The notes under the pieces are model-generated. The model was given only the letters and a program-made list of their open reading frames with translations, searched no databases and was not told the DNA's origin. This document shows positions 1-12,437 of a stretch of 64,000 nucleotides of DNA, piece after piece. Source of the stretch: Amphiura filiformis (Eukaryota > Echinodermata > Ophiuroidea > Amphilepidida > Amphiuridae); contig NC_092640.1 of NCBI RefSeq assembly GCF_039555335.1, forward strand, positions 42,660,599-42,724,598, written 5' to 3'. The position numbers and the translations under genes were made by a program. The number at the start of each line of letters is the position of its first letter. Within the stretch, counting starts at the first letter, position 1.

Positions 1-688
1 AATACACCTCTACAAATAGTGTATGTTAGAAGTATAGGCGATTGCCTAGTTAACGTCACTGTGAAAAATAACCGGCCAATATGTAAAGTATTCTCTGAAA
101 TTCTAGAAAATATAGTTTTGTAACATGTCCTAAATTCTTAGCTAATTTAGGTGTTTGGAAATATTCGCACTTGTGTGTTTTAGGAAGGATATGTAAACGA
201 CAGATAACACCAAAAAATATGAAAGGATTATTTCCAACCCGTGTTAAGTCTGCAAACCATTATGCTTCTCATTTTCCAGAACGCTGGTTAACAATAAGCA
301 GACTATTGTCTCACACAGTATTGTTATCTTGCGTTCGCTTTATAATCGTTCACCCAACTGAAACTATAATACCAGCTCGTTGCTCATTGCACAGGTAAAA
401 CAGAAACATGTGCTGTGTGGATTTAACCAGAGAAGAACTGATTTAATCAGTTGAGCTGTTTTCAATGAGTGTTATCTTGGTTTAATAGCTTTTAATGGGG
501 TTTAAGTCCTGCAAATGTCGTGGTGAATTCTACTGTAGACATGACAGCATCATGGGAATGTATAGATCTGAATCATGGCAATTATGAGCGTGTTTGTTAT
601 AAATTTGCTAAATTTTGAGCACATCGTTGACGATCTTCTTTAATTTACCGCTGCGGCTGCCGTTTATAGTGAATCAAAGTTACCAAAT
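1..688. other. Left flank, no gene recognised
   Basis: AT-rich DNA with only short ORFs that have no codon structure or motif I recognise. It lies outside the TTAA-flanked element that begins at 689. Confidence 0.5.
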
Positions 689-1461
689 TTAAAGGGCAGG
701 TCTATTGCAAAAACAAGTTTATCTCTATTCGAAGAGAATAATTATTACATTACAAGTTGACACTTTGTGCGTACCATTTTTTGTGCGTATTTCTCCTGAA
801 AAAGGAGAAATTGTGTGGGTAAAGTTCAGCCTCGTACGTGTTCTTCCCCCGTTTGAAGCGTACGTGTTCTCCCCCCGTTTGGCTGATGCGTTTGTTTTGT
901 AATATTTCAATTTTCATCCAACTGAAAATATAGCATTGCAATATACAGGGAAATCAGATACATGAGTTTGTGGACTTAACACGGTTTATATGCTAGTCTC
1001 AGATGAAATTCTAAGCTCAAATTATGTATTTATTTTTTAGGCCTAATATTTCTCATGATATTGATATACATATGAATTATAATAGGCCTATCACAATTGT
1101 CTAATATTTAAATATCTAATATTTAAAAAAAGAAGCGGCTGATTTTATCCATATGTTTAAAAACCATTAAATTTGTAATACTTAATTTGGAATTTTTTTC
1201 TGTTAACAACAACAGTAGGCCTATACGTTCTGTCAATATTGAGAGCGTTTATAGTCCCTTTTCTCGCAGCGGGCACATCTCATTTCATGACGTCGCCGTT
1301 TTTCTAGGCCAAATCTGTCTCGTTCGAAGGAACTCACCGCTTAAGTTGGTTTTTGCGGAATATCAATTTTAAACGTCTTATTTTCTCAAAAAGGAGTCAT
1401 TACAATCGCAAATTTCCAATTTGCGAGTGTTCTGTTTTTGGTCAGTTCTTCTTTCTTTCTT

Positions 1462-2386
1462 TAAGTTAGGCGGGCAGCCTAACTTATTTCTTTCTTGCCA
1501 TTTCTTTCTTTCTTTCCTCTTTCTTCTTTCTTCTTTCTCACAATTTGCTACTACTGCCACATGCTTGATCGGATTTCGACCAAACTCAGTCACAAGCAGT
1601 ATTAGGTAGCTGGCTACAAAGGTTATGGGTTGTTTAACGTCAGAGGTCATCCAAGAGGTCACAGGGGTCAAAAAAGGTCATTTTAACCGAAAATGCTCTG
1701 ATTGAGCTGAAATTAAAATGCAATGATCCTTATGACATTCTAAACATGTTGAAACATTTTAAAATGCATTTAAGGTCATTTAAGGGGCAATAAAGGGGTC
1801 AAAGGTCAAGTTTTCAAAATGCTTCAATTGAGCTGAAATTTAAATGCAATGATCCTTATGACATTCGTAACATGTTTTAAATATTTAAAATTTATTTAAG
1901 GTCATTAAGGGGTCATAAAGCGGGTCAAAGGTCAAGTTTTTCAAAATGCTCCGATTGAGCTGAAATTTAAATGCAATGATCCTTATGACATTCTAAACAT
2001 GTTGAAACATTTTAAAATGCATTTAAGGTCATTTAAGGGGCAATAAAGGGGTCAAAGGTCAAGTTTTCAAAATGCTTCAATTGAGCTGAAATTTAAATGC
2101 AATGATCCTTATGACATTCTTAACATGTTTTAAATATTTAAAATTTATTTAAGGTCATTAAGGGGGTCATACAGAGGTCAAAGGTCAAGTTTTCAAAATG
2201 CAAGCTTTCCACGATCAAGATATATTAAAACCGCAATTAATGAAACAGTTTATTAAAATTAATACTATCCAGCACAGAGTATTGCTGCTTGATCAGATCG
2301 TCCAGAGAAATTATCATCTTCTCTGGATCGTCACAGTCATCCGCCTAACTTACCTCGTGCCCTTGCAAAGGGCACAGTTGTTCTAG
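1462..2386 (+). mobile_element. Helentron-like element, family alpha
   Basis: The 5' hairpin TAAGTTAGGC-GGGCA-GCCTAACTTA occupies 1462-1486. A TTTC/TTC tract follows, then four copies of a roughly 130-150 bp repeat (about 1640-2200) with ggtcaaaggtcaag, ttgagctgaaatt and aatgcaatgatcc blocks. The arm GCCTAACTTA recurs at 2343-2352. A second hairpin GTGCCCTT-GCA-AAGGGCAC lies at 2357-2375, and CTAG ends the unit at 2383-2386, followed by TT. Non-coding. Confidence 0.7.
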
Positions 2387-2388
2387 TT

Positions 2389-3473
2389 ACCTAGCCGGGA
2401 CACCGGCTAGGTCTTGTGATGCTATCGGATCTTTCTTCTTCTTTCTTTACCTAGCCGGGACACCGGCTAGGTCTTGTGATGCTATCGGATCTTTACCTAG
2501 CCGGGACACCGGCTAGGTCTTGTGATGCTATCGGATCTTTCTTTCTTTCTGCTTCTTTCTTCTGGCAACAAATTTCAAAATGCTTCTTCTCCTACATGTT
2601 ACATTCTACAATGACGTCACTTGCACATATGCATCGGCTATATCCAGTGTCTATAGGATATTCACAAATTTGGGGTCAAAGGTCATTAAGGGGTCATTTC
2701 CGGTATAAAACCAAATATCTTCAAAATGCTTCTTCTCCTACATGTTACATCCTACAATAACGTCACTTGCACATATGCATCGGCTATATCCAGTGCCTAT
2801 AAATTATTCACAGAATTTGGGTCAAAGGTCATTAAAGGGGTCATTTCCGGTCTGAAAGCTAAAAATATTCAAAAAATCACTGTTTTTACAAATTACATAG
2901 CAGAGTGTTGTCATTAGCACACATACATTGCTACCAACCAGGATCGTTGGGGTGTCTACAGTTTTGGGGTCAAAGGTCATTAAGGGGTCGCTTCCGGTCA
3001 AAACCAAAAATCATCGAATATGTTCATTTTTTTAAATCTCAAAACGTAACCAGACCAGAGTTGCATAAACTTCATATATGCATTAGTGCTACCCGATGTG
3101 TGCACGGTATTTTTATTTTTTTTTTCAAATTTCATTTAGACGTTATTTCCTGTTTTAAGCTAAATAAGTTCAAGAATTTTTATCTTCATAACTAAGCATA
3201 GTAGATTTTTTTTATTGAAACTGTAACAATGCATTTTCGTGGTGTATATGAGGGTTTTTTTGTATTGGGGTCAAAGGTCATTAAGGAGGTCAAAACGTCA
3301 AATTTGCAAAAAAATGTTTAAAATTACGGAAAAGTAGCTGTATCTCAGCCTATGGAAGACGGATAAAGCCCCTACATGCTACAGTGATGCACCATTAATG
3401 GTATGAGATGTCCATAAACTTTAAGACTGGCATTTCCGGCTCCGGCTAGGTCCAGATCTGTAACCAGATCTAG
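2389..3473 (+). mobile_element. Helentron-like element, family beta, with three stacked 5' hairpins
   Basis: The hairpin ACCTAGCCGG-GACA-CCGGCTAGGT occurs at 2389, 2449 and 2495, each preceded by TT and followed by cttgtgatgctatcggatc and pyrimidines. After the third, a (TTC)n tract and ctggcaac lead into minisatellite units that end in ggtcattaaggggtcatttccggt. The 3' end has CCGGCTAGGT (3442-3451), the small hairpin AGATCTG-TAAC-CAGATCT and CTAG (3470-3473). Three openings ahead of one closing suggest nested insertion. Confidence 0.7.
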
Positions 3474-4427
3474 TTCTTCTTCTTTCTTCTTCTGGCAACA
3501 GATTTCAAAATGCTTCTTCTCCTACATGTTACATCCTACAATGACGTCACTTGCACATATGCACCGGCTATATCCAGTGTCTATAGGATATTCACAAATT
3601 TGGGGTCAAAGGTCATTAAGGGGTCATTTCCGGTATAAAAGCAAATATCTTCAAAATGCTTCTTCTGCCACAAATTACATAGTACGATGATGTCACTTAC
3701 ACATATGCATCGGCTATTACAGGTACACAAATGTTATTCTCCGATTTTGGGTCAAAGGTCATTAAGGGGGTCATTTCCGGTCTGAAAGCTAAAAATATTC
3801 AAAAAATCACTGTTTTTACAAATTACATAGCAGAGTGTTGTCATTAGCACACATGCATTGCTACCAACCAGGGTCTTTGGGGTGTCTACAGTTTTGGGGT
3901 CAAAAGGTCATTAAGGGTCGCTTCCGGTCAAAAACCAAAATCATCAAATATGTTCATTTTTTTTTTTATCTTAAAACGGAACCAGACCAGAGTGATATAA
4001 ACTTCATATATGCATTAGTGTTACCCGATGTATGCACGGTATTTTTATTTTTTTGGTCAAAGGTCATTTAGACGTCATTTCCGGTTTTAAGCTAAATAAC
4101 TTCAAGAATTTTTATCTCCATAACTAAGCATAGTAGATTTTTAAATTTAAACTGTAACAATGCATTTTCCCGGTGTATATGAGGTTTTTTTTATATTGGG
4201 GTCAAAGGTCATTAAGGAGGTCAAAACGTCAAATTTGCACAAAAAAAATTAAAATTACGGAAAAGTAGCTGTATCTCAGCCTATGGAAGACGGATAAAGC
4301 CCCTACAAGCTACAGTGATGCACCATTAATGGTGTGAGATGTCCATAATAGCCGGTCAAAGGTCAAACTTTAAGTTAAGACTGGCATTTCCGGCCCCGGC
4401 TAGGTCCAGATCTGTAACCAGATCTAG
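3474..4427 (+). mobile_element. Helentron-like unit, beta body and 3' end
   Basis: The unit starts directly in a TTC tract and ctggcaac, without its own 5' hairpin. It has four to five minisatellite subunits and closes with the beta 3' signature CCGGCTAGGT, the AGATCTG hairpin and CTAG (4424-4427). It can be read as the interrupted remainder of one of the beta elements opened at 2389-2518. Confidence 0.65.
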
Positions 4428-4429
4428 TT

Positions 4430-5525
4430 ACCTAGCCGGGACACCGGCTAGGTCTTGTGATGCTATCGGATCTTTACACAGCCGTGACGTTAGTCACGGC
4501 TGTGTCTTTTTCTTATAGGTTCTTTACCTAGCCGGGACACCGCTAGGTCTTGTGATGCTATCGGATCTTTCTTCTTCTTCTTCTTCTTTCTTCTGGCAAC
4601 AAATTTCAAAATGCTTCTTCTCCTACATGTTACATCCTACAATGACGTCACTTGCACATATATGCACCGGCTATATCCAGTGTCTATAGGATATTCACAA
4701 ATTTGGGGTCAAAGGTCATTAAGGGGTCATTTCCGGTATAAAAGCAAATATCTTCAAAATGCTTCTTCTGCCACTAATTACATAGTACGATGATGTCACT
4801 TACACATATGCATCGGCTATTACAGGTACACAAAAGTTATTCTCCGATTTTGGGTCAAAGGTCATTAAGGGGGTCATTTCCGGTCTGTAAGCTAAAATAT
4901 TTAAAAATCACTGTTTTTACAAATTACATAGCAGAGTATTGTCATTAGCACACATGCATTGCTACCAACCAGGGTCTTTGGGGTGTCTACAGTTTTGGGG
5001 TCAAAGGTCATTAAGGGGTCGCTTCCGGTCAAAAACTAAAAATCATCAAATATGTTCATTTTTTATATCTTAAAAGGAACCAGACCAGAGTAATATAAAC
5101 TTCATATATGCATTAGTGTTACCCGATGTATGCACGGTATTTTTATTTTTTTGGTCAAAGGTCATTTAGACGTCATTTCCGGTATTAAGCCAAATAACTT
5201 CAACAATTTTTATCTCCATAACTAAGCATAGTAGATTCTTTTAATTTAAACTGTAACAATGCATTTTCTCAGTGTATATGAGGTTTTTTTTATATTGGGG
5301 TCAAAGGTCATTAAGGAGGTCAAAACGTCAAATTTGCAACAAAAAAATTAAATTACGGAAAAGTAGCTGTATCTCAGCCTATGGAAGACGGATAAAGCCC
5401 CTACATGCTACATTGATGCACCATTAATGGTGTGAGATGTCCATAATAGCCGGTCAAAGGTCAAACTTTAAGTTAAGACTGACATTTCCGGCCCCGGCTA
5501 GGTCCAGATCTGTAACCAGATCTAG
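4430..5525 (+). mobile_element. Helentron-like unit with beta, gamma and beta 5' hairpins and beta 3' end
   Basis: A beta hairpin lies at 4430-4453, a gamma hairpin (arms ACACAGCCGTGAC and GTCACGGCTGTGT, loop GTTA) at 4476-4505, and a beta hairpin with one base lost at 4526-4548. The body and a beta 3' end with CTAG at 5522-5525 follow. The gamma element opened here has its likely matching 3' end about 6 kb away, at 10534-10537. Confidence 0.65.
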
Positions 5526-6466
5526 TTCTTTCTTCTTTCTTCTGGCAACCGCAATCAACTGCATGTAGCTCCGCAAGGGATTGACAGATTTCAACCAAAG
5601 TTGACCCAAATGACCATTGGGCTAGGCCAAACCTTCCATTTGACTTTGACCTCGCTGTGACCTTTGACCTAGCTATAATGGTCAAAAATGTGATTTCACA
5701 AAAATGCTACTCCTTCCACAAATTACATGCAATGATCATGTGACTCATGCATATGAATCAACATGTGGCAGTGCTTAAAACTTCCTAAAAAGATTGAGGT
5801 CAAAGGTCATTAAGGGTCATTTCCGGTGAAAGTCTGAAAAATTTGTAAAAAATATTCAAAAAATCACTGTCTTTACAAATTATATAGCAGAGAGTCGCCA
5901 TTAGCACACATGCATTGCTACTAGCCAGGGTCTTTAGGATGCCTACAGTTTTGGGCTCAAAGGTCATTAAGGGGTTACTTCCGGTCAAAAACGAAAATTA
6001 TCAAAAATGTTTAAAAAAAATTTTTCTCAAAATGTAAACAAACCAGAATAATATAACCAACATACATGAATAAGTGTTCCCTGATGTATGCATGGTATTT
6101 TTATTTTGGGGGTCAAAGGTCATTAAGGGGTCACTTACTGTTTTTAGCTGAATAACTTCAAGAATTTTTATCTCAAGAACTAAACATGTTAGAATTTTTT
6201 AATTAAAATTGGAACAATGCATTTTGTCGGTGTACACAAGGTTTTTTTTTTTCATTGAGGTCATAGGTCATTAAGGGGGTCAAAAGGTCAATCAAAATTT
6301 TCAAAAAATCAAAATCCATGTATAAGTTCCGATTAAGCTGAAATTCACCAGGAATATTTCTTATGACCTCCTAAGCACAATGTAAGAGCAGTTGACCCCA
6401 TCCGTAACCCAGGGGTCAAGTTATAGGGGTCAAATTGCGGCTTGTATCAGCGTCTGTTGACTCTAG
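5526..6466 (+). mobile_element. Helentron-like unit, family delta, 5' hairpin not found
   Basis: The unit starts in a TTC tract and ctggcaac. Its leader (gacagatttcaaccaaag, then tgacctttgacc words) differs from the beta type. It ends ctgttgactctag at 6466, followed by TTC, without the beta or gamma 3' hairpin. The terminal CTAG and spacing fit the series, but no matching 5' end is evident. Confidence 0.5.
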
Positions 6467-7441
6467 TTCTTCTTCTTTCTTCTGGCAACACGTGCGTGAC
6501 TTGCCACGTTTCGCCCTAGCTCTCTTATGCTTTGACAGATTTCAACCATACTTGAGCCAAATGACCACTGGACTAGGCCAAACCTTACATTTAACTTTGA
6601 CCTGACTGTGACCTTTGACCTTGACCTTATGGCCAAAAATGTTGATTTCACAAAAAAGGCTACTCCTTCCACAAATTACATGCAATGATCATGTGACTCA
6701 TGCATATGAATCAACATGTGCCAGTGCTTAAAACCTATTTTAAAAAATTGAGGTCAAAGGTCATTAAGGGGTCATTTCCGGTTAAAGTCTGAAAAATTTG
6801 TAAAAATATTCAAAAAATCACTGTCTTTACAAATTACATAGCAGAGAGTCGCCATTAGCACACATGCATTGCTACTAGCCAATGTCTGTAGGATGCCTAC
6901 AGTTTTGGGGTCAAAGGTCATTAAGGGGTTACTTCCGGGCAAAAACCAAAATTATCAAAAATGTTCAAAAATGTTTTATCTCAAAATGTAAACAGACCAG
7001 AGTAACATAAACTTCATATATGCATTAGTGTTACCCAATGTATGCACGGTATTTTTATTTTTTTTGGTCAAAGGTCATTTAGACGTCATTTCCGGTTTTA
7101 AGCTAAATAACTTCAAGAATTTTTATCTCCATAACTAAGCATAGTAGATTTTTTTATTTAAACTGTAACAATGCATTTTCGCGGTGTGTATGAGGTTTTT
7201 TTTTTATATTGGGGTCAAAGGTCATTAATGAGGTCAAAACGTCAAATTTGCAAAACAAAAGTTTAATATTACGGAACAGTAGCTGTATCTCAGCTTATGG
7301 AAGACGGATAAAGCCCCTACATGCTACAGTGAAGCACCATTAATGGTGTGAGATGTTCATAATAGCCGGTCAAAGGTCAAACTTTAAGTTAAGACTGGCA
7401 TTTCCGGCCCCGGCTAGGTCCAGATCTGTAACCAGATCTAG
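6467..7441 (+). mobile_element. Helentron-like unit, delta-type leader with beta 3' end
   Basis: A TTC tract, ctggcaac and a delta-like leader (cgtgacttgccacg, acagatttcaaccatac) pass into beta-type minisatellite subunits. The unit closes with CCGGCTAGGT, the AGATCTG hairpin and CTAG (7438-7441). The hybrid make-up suggests recombination or nested insertion. Confidence 0.55.
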
Positions 7442-7443
7442 TT

Positions 7444-8454
7444 ACCTAGCCGGGACACCGGCTAGGTCTTGTGATGCTATCGGATCTTTCTTTCTTCTTC
7501 TGGCAACATAGCGTGACATTTTGCGTGACTTGCCACGTTTCGCCCTAGCTCTCTTATGCTTTGACAGATTTCAACCATACTTGAGCCAAATGACCACTGG
7601 ACTAGGCCAAACCTTACATTTGACTTTAACCTGACTGTGACCTTTGACCTTGACCTTATGGTCAAAAATGTTGATTTCACAAAAATGCTTCTCTTTCCAC
7701 AAATTACATGCAATGATCATGTGACTCATGCATATGAATCAACATGTGGCAGTGCTTAAAACTTATTTTAAAAATTGAGGTCAAAGGTCATTAAGGGGTC
7801 ATTTCCGGTAAAAGTCTGAAAAATTTGTAAAAAATATTCAAAAAATCACTGTCTTTACAAATTATATAGCAGAGAGTCGCCATTAGCACACATGCATCGC
7901 TACTAGCCAGGGTCTTTAGGATGCCTACAGTTCTGGGGTCAAAGGTCATTAAGGGGTTACTTCCGGTCAAAAACCAAAATTATCAAAAATGTTCAAAAAA
8001 ATTTTATCTCAAAATGTAAACATAAACTTCATATATGCATTAGTGTTACCCAATGTATGCACGGTATTTTTATTTTTTTTTTTTCAAAGGTCATTTAGAC
8101 GTCATTTCCGGTTTTAAGCTAAATAACTTCAAGAATTTTTATCTCCATAACTAAGCATAGTAGATTTTTTTAATTTAAACTGTAACAATGCATTTTCGCG
8201 GTGTATATGAGGTTTTTTTTATATTGGGGTCAAAGGTCATTAAGGAGGTCAAAACGTCAAATTTGCAAAAAAAAATTTAAAATTACGGAACAGTAGCTGT
8301 ATCTCAGCCTATGGAAGACGGATAAAGCCCCTACATGCTACAGTGAAGCACCATTAATGGTGTGAGATGTCCGTAATAGCCGGTCAAAGGTCAAACTATA
8401 AGTTAAGACTGGCATTTCCGGCACGGCTAGGTCCAGATCTGTAACCAGATCTAG
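7444..8454 (+). mobile_element. Helentron-like element, beta 5' hairpin to beta 3' end
   Basis: This is one of the few units with matching ends next to each other: beta hairpin at 7444-7467, TTC tract, ctggcaac, delta-like leader, minisatellite subunits, then acggctaggt, the AGATCTG hairpin and CTAG (8451-8454). Confidence 0.65.
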
Positions 8455-8456
8455 TT

Positions 8457-9443
8457 ACACAGCCGTGACGTTAGTCACGGCTGTGTCTTTTTTCTTACAG
8501 GTTCTTTCTTCTTCTTTCTTCTTCTTCTTCTTCTTCTGCCGACCATTACATTTGCTCTAGCACTCACATGCGTACACCGATTTTGACCTAACTTGGTCAC
8601 AACCATCATTGCACATGCCCCTACATGTCACATGAAACTCGTGGGGTCACAGGTCACGTAGGGGTCATAAGGGTCAAAAACGTGATTTTAACTCAAAATG
8701 CTTCTTCTCTCACAGATTACGTAGGACAGTGACGCCACTCGCACACATACATTGTTATTACCCAGTGTCTATGGGGTCCTACACAGATTTGGGGTCAAAG
8801 GTCAATAAGGGGTCACTTCCGGTATAAAACGAAAAACCTTCAAAAATTTTTATTTGCTAAGAAAAACATAGGACAGTAACGGTATGTTCACAAATAAATT
8901 GTAGTTACTCTGTGCATTTGTGGTATTTTTTCATTTAGGGTCAAAGGTCATTAAGGGGCTACTTCCGGTATAAAACGAAATTCCTTTAAAATGCTTCTTC
9001 TTCCACAAATTACGTATGACAGTGACGCCACTTGCACACATGCATTGTTATTACCCAGTGTCTATGGGGTCCTCACAAATTTGGAATCAAAGGTCATTAA
9101 GGGGTCACTTCCGGTATAAAACGAAAAACCTTCAAATTTTTTTATTTGCTAAGAAAAACATTGGAGGGTGATGGTATATTCACACGTGAATTGTGTTTAC
9201 CTATTGTACATGTGGTATTTTTTCATTTGGGGTCAAAGGTCATTAAGGGGTCACTTCCGGTCTGAGACGAAAACCTTCAAAATGCCCCTTTCTGCCACAA
9301 ATAACATAGCAAAGTGGTGCCACTTGCACCCATACATTGACATTAGCCAATGTCTATGGGCGTTTTATATATTTTGAGGTCAAAGGTCATTAAGGCGTCA
9401 AAACACGGCTGTGTTCGTGGTCTTAGACCACAGCTAAGTCTAG
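8457..9443 (+). mobile_element. Helentron-like element, family gamma
   Basis: The 30-bp hairpin ACACAGCCGTGAC-GTTA-GTCACGGCTGTGT spans 8457-8486. TTC repeats, ctgccgaccatt and subunits of about 140 bp with gataaaacgaaa-like spacers follow. The 3' end repeats ACACGGCTGTGT (9403-9414), then has hairpin GTGGTC-TTA-GACCAC (9417-9431), 12 nt and CTAG (9440-9443). It is the clearest complete unit in the array. Confidence 0.75.
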
Positions 9444-10537
9444 TTCTTCTTTCTTTCTTCTTTCTTTCTTCTTTCTTTCTTCTTTCTGCCGACCACTTCA
9501 TTTGCTCTAGCACTTACATGCTTACACCGATTTTGACCTAACTTGGTCATAACCATCATTGACCATGCCCCTACATGTCATATGAAACTCGTGGGGTCAA
9601 AGGTCACGCAGGGGTCATAGGGGTCAAAAACGTGATTTCAACTCAAAATGCTTCTTCTCTCACAGATTACATAGGACGGTGACACCACTTGCACACATGA
9701 ATTGTTATTATCCCGTGTCTATGGGGTCCTCACAGATTTGGGGTCAAAGGTCATTAAAGGGTCACTTCCGGTATAAAACGAAAAATCTTCAAAAATTTTT
9801 ATTTGCTAAGAAAAACATAGGACAGTAACGGTATGTTCACACATAAATTGTAATTACCCTGTGTATATGTGGTATTTTTTAATTTAGGGTCAAAGGTCAT
9901 TAAGGAGCCACTTCCGGTACAAAACGAAATACCTTTAAAATGCTTCTTCTCCCACAAATTACGTTGGACAGTAACACCACTTGCATACATGCATTGTTAT
10001 TACCCAGTGTCTATGGGGTCCTCACAGATTTGGGGTCAAAGGTCATTAAGGGGTCACTCTCCGGTATAAAACGAAAAACCTTCACATTTTATTATTTGCT
10101 AAGAAAAACATAGGACAGTAACGGTATGTTCACACATGAATTGTGGGTGCCCAATTCATATGTGGTATTTTTTTATTTGGGGTCAAATGTCATTAAGGGG
10201 TCACTTCCGGTATAAAACGAAAAACCGTCAAAATTTTTTATTTGCTAAGAAAAACATAGGACAGTAACGGTATGTTCACACATGAATTGTGGGTACCCAA
10301 TTCATATGTGGTATTTTTTATTTGGGGTCAAATGTCATTAAAGGGTCACTTCCGGTCTGAGACGAAAAACCTTCAAAATGCCCCTTCTGCCACAAGTAAC
10401 ATAGCAAAGTGGTGCCACATGCACCCATGCATTTACATTAGCCAATGTCTATGGCCGTTTTCATATATTTTGGGGTCAAAGGTCATTAGGGGTAACAACA
10501 CGGCTGTGTTCGTGGGTTAGACCACAGCTTAGTCTAG
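9444..10537 (+). mobile_element. Helentron-like unit, gamma body and 3' end
   Basis: The unit begins in a (TTCTTTC)n tract and ctgccgaccactt with no 5' hairpin. It has six to seven gamma-type subunits. The 3' end keeps cacggctgtgttcgtgg, a damaged hairpin and CTAG (10534-10537). It is the likely remainder of the gamma element opened at 4476. Confidence 0.6.
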
Positions 10538-11515
10538 TTCTTTCTTCTTCTGGCAACAAAGCGTGACATTTTGCGTGACTTGCCACGGTTTCGCCCTAGC
10601 TCTCTTATGCTTTGACAGATTTCAACCATACTTGAGCCAAATGACCACTGGACTAGGCCAAACCTTACATTTGACTTTAACCTGACTGTGACCTTTGACC
10701 TTGACCTTATGGCCAAAAATGTTGATTTCACAAAAAATGCTTCTCTTTCCACAAATTACATGCAATGATCATGTGACTCATGCATATGAATCAACATGTG
10801 GCAGTGCTTAAAACTTATTTTTAAAAATTGAGGTCAAAGGTCATTAAGGGGTCATTTCCGGTAAAAGTCTGAAAAATTTGTAAAAATATTCAAAAAATCA
10901 CTGTCTTTACAAATTACATAGCAGAGAGTCGCCATTAGCACACATGCATCGCTACTAGCCAGGGTCTTTAGGATGCCTACAGTTCTGGGGTCAAAGGTCA
11001 TTAAGGGGTTACTTCCGGTCAAAACCAAAATTATCAAAAATGTTCAAAAAATTTTTTATCTCAAAATGTAAACAGACCAGAGTGACATAAACCTCATATA
11101 TGCATTAGTGTTACCCAATGTATGCACGGTATTTTTATTTTTTTGGTCAAAGGTCATTTAGACGTCATTTCCGGTTTTAAGCTAAATAACTTCAAGAATT
11201 TTTATCTCCATAACTAAGCATAGTAGATTTTTAAATTTAAACTGTAACAATGCATTTTCGCGGTGTATATGAGGTTTTTTTATATTGGGGTCAAAGGTCA
11301 TTAAGGAGGTCAAAACGTCAAATTTGCAAAAAATGTTTAAAATTACGGAAAAGTAGCTGTATCTCAGCCTATGGAAGACGGATAAAGCCCCTACATGCTA
11401 AAGTGAAGCACCATTAATGGTGTGAGATGTCCATAATAGCCGGTCAAAGGTCAACTTTTAAGTTAAGACGGGCATTTTTTGCCCCGGTTAGGTCCAGATC
11501 TGTAACCAGATCTAG
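10538..11515 (+). mobile_element. Helentron-like unit, delta-type leader and beta 3' end
   Basis: A TTC tract, ctggcaac and a delta-like leader precede beta-type subunits. The subterminal repeat has one change (CCGGTTAGGT); the AGATCTG hairpin and CTAG (11512-11515) follow. It would close the beta element opened at 4430 if the array is nested. Confidence 0.6.
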
Positions 11516-12437
11516 TTCTTTCTTTCTTCTGGCAACAAATTTCAAAATGCTTCTTCTCATACATGTTACATCCTACAATGACGTCACTTGCACATATGCA
11601 TCGGCTATATCCAGTGTCTATAGGATATTCACAAATTTGGGGTCAAAGGTCATTAAGGGGTCATTTCCGGTATAAAATCAAATATCTTCAAAATGCTTCT
11701 TCTCCTACATGTTACATCCTACAATGACGTTACTTGCACATATGCATCGGCTATATCCAGTGCCTATAAATTATTCACAGAATTTGGGTCAAAGGTCATT
11801 AAGGGGGTCATTTCCGGTCTGAAAGCTAAAAATATTCACAAATCACTGTTTTTACAAATTACATAGCAGAGTGTTGTCATTAGCACACATGCATTGCTAC
11901 CAACCAGGGTCTTTGGGGTGTCTACAATTTTGGGGTCAAAGGTCATTAAGGGGTCGCTTCCGGTCAAAAACCAAAAATCATCAAATTTGTTCATTTTTTT
12001 AAATCTCAAAACGTAACCAGACCAGAGTTGCATAAACTTCATATATGCATTAGTGTTACCCGATGTGTGCACAGTATTTTTATTTTGTTGGTCAAAGGTC
12101 ATTTAGACGTCATTTCCGGTTTTAAGCTAATAACTTCAAGAATTTTTATCTCCATAACTAAGCATAATAGATCTTTTTTATTTAAACTGTAACAATACAT
12201 TTTCGTGGTGTATATGAGGTTTTTTTGTATTGGGGTCAAAGGTCATTAAGGAGGTAAAAACGTCAAATTTGCAAAAAATGTTTAAAATTACGGAAAAGTA
12301 GCTATATCTCAGCCTATGGAAGACGGATAAAGCCCCTACTTGCAACAGTGATGCACCATTAATGGTATGAAATTTCCATAAACTTTAAGACTGGCATTTC
12401 CGGCTCCGGCTAGGTCCAGATCTGTAACCAGATCTAG
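11516..12437 (+). mobile_element. Helentron-like unit, beta body and 3' end
   Basis: The unit starts ttctttctttcttctggcaac and ends with ccggctaggt, the AGATCTG hairpin and CTAG (12434-12437). Its body closely resembles 2570-3473, including the tgacgtcacttgcac words. It would close the first beta element (2389). Confidence 0.6.
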
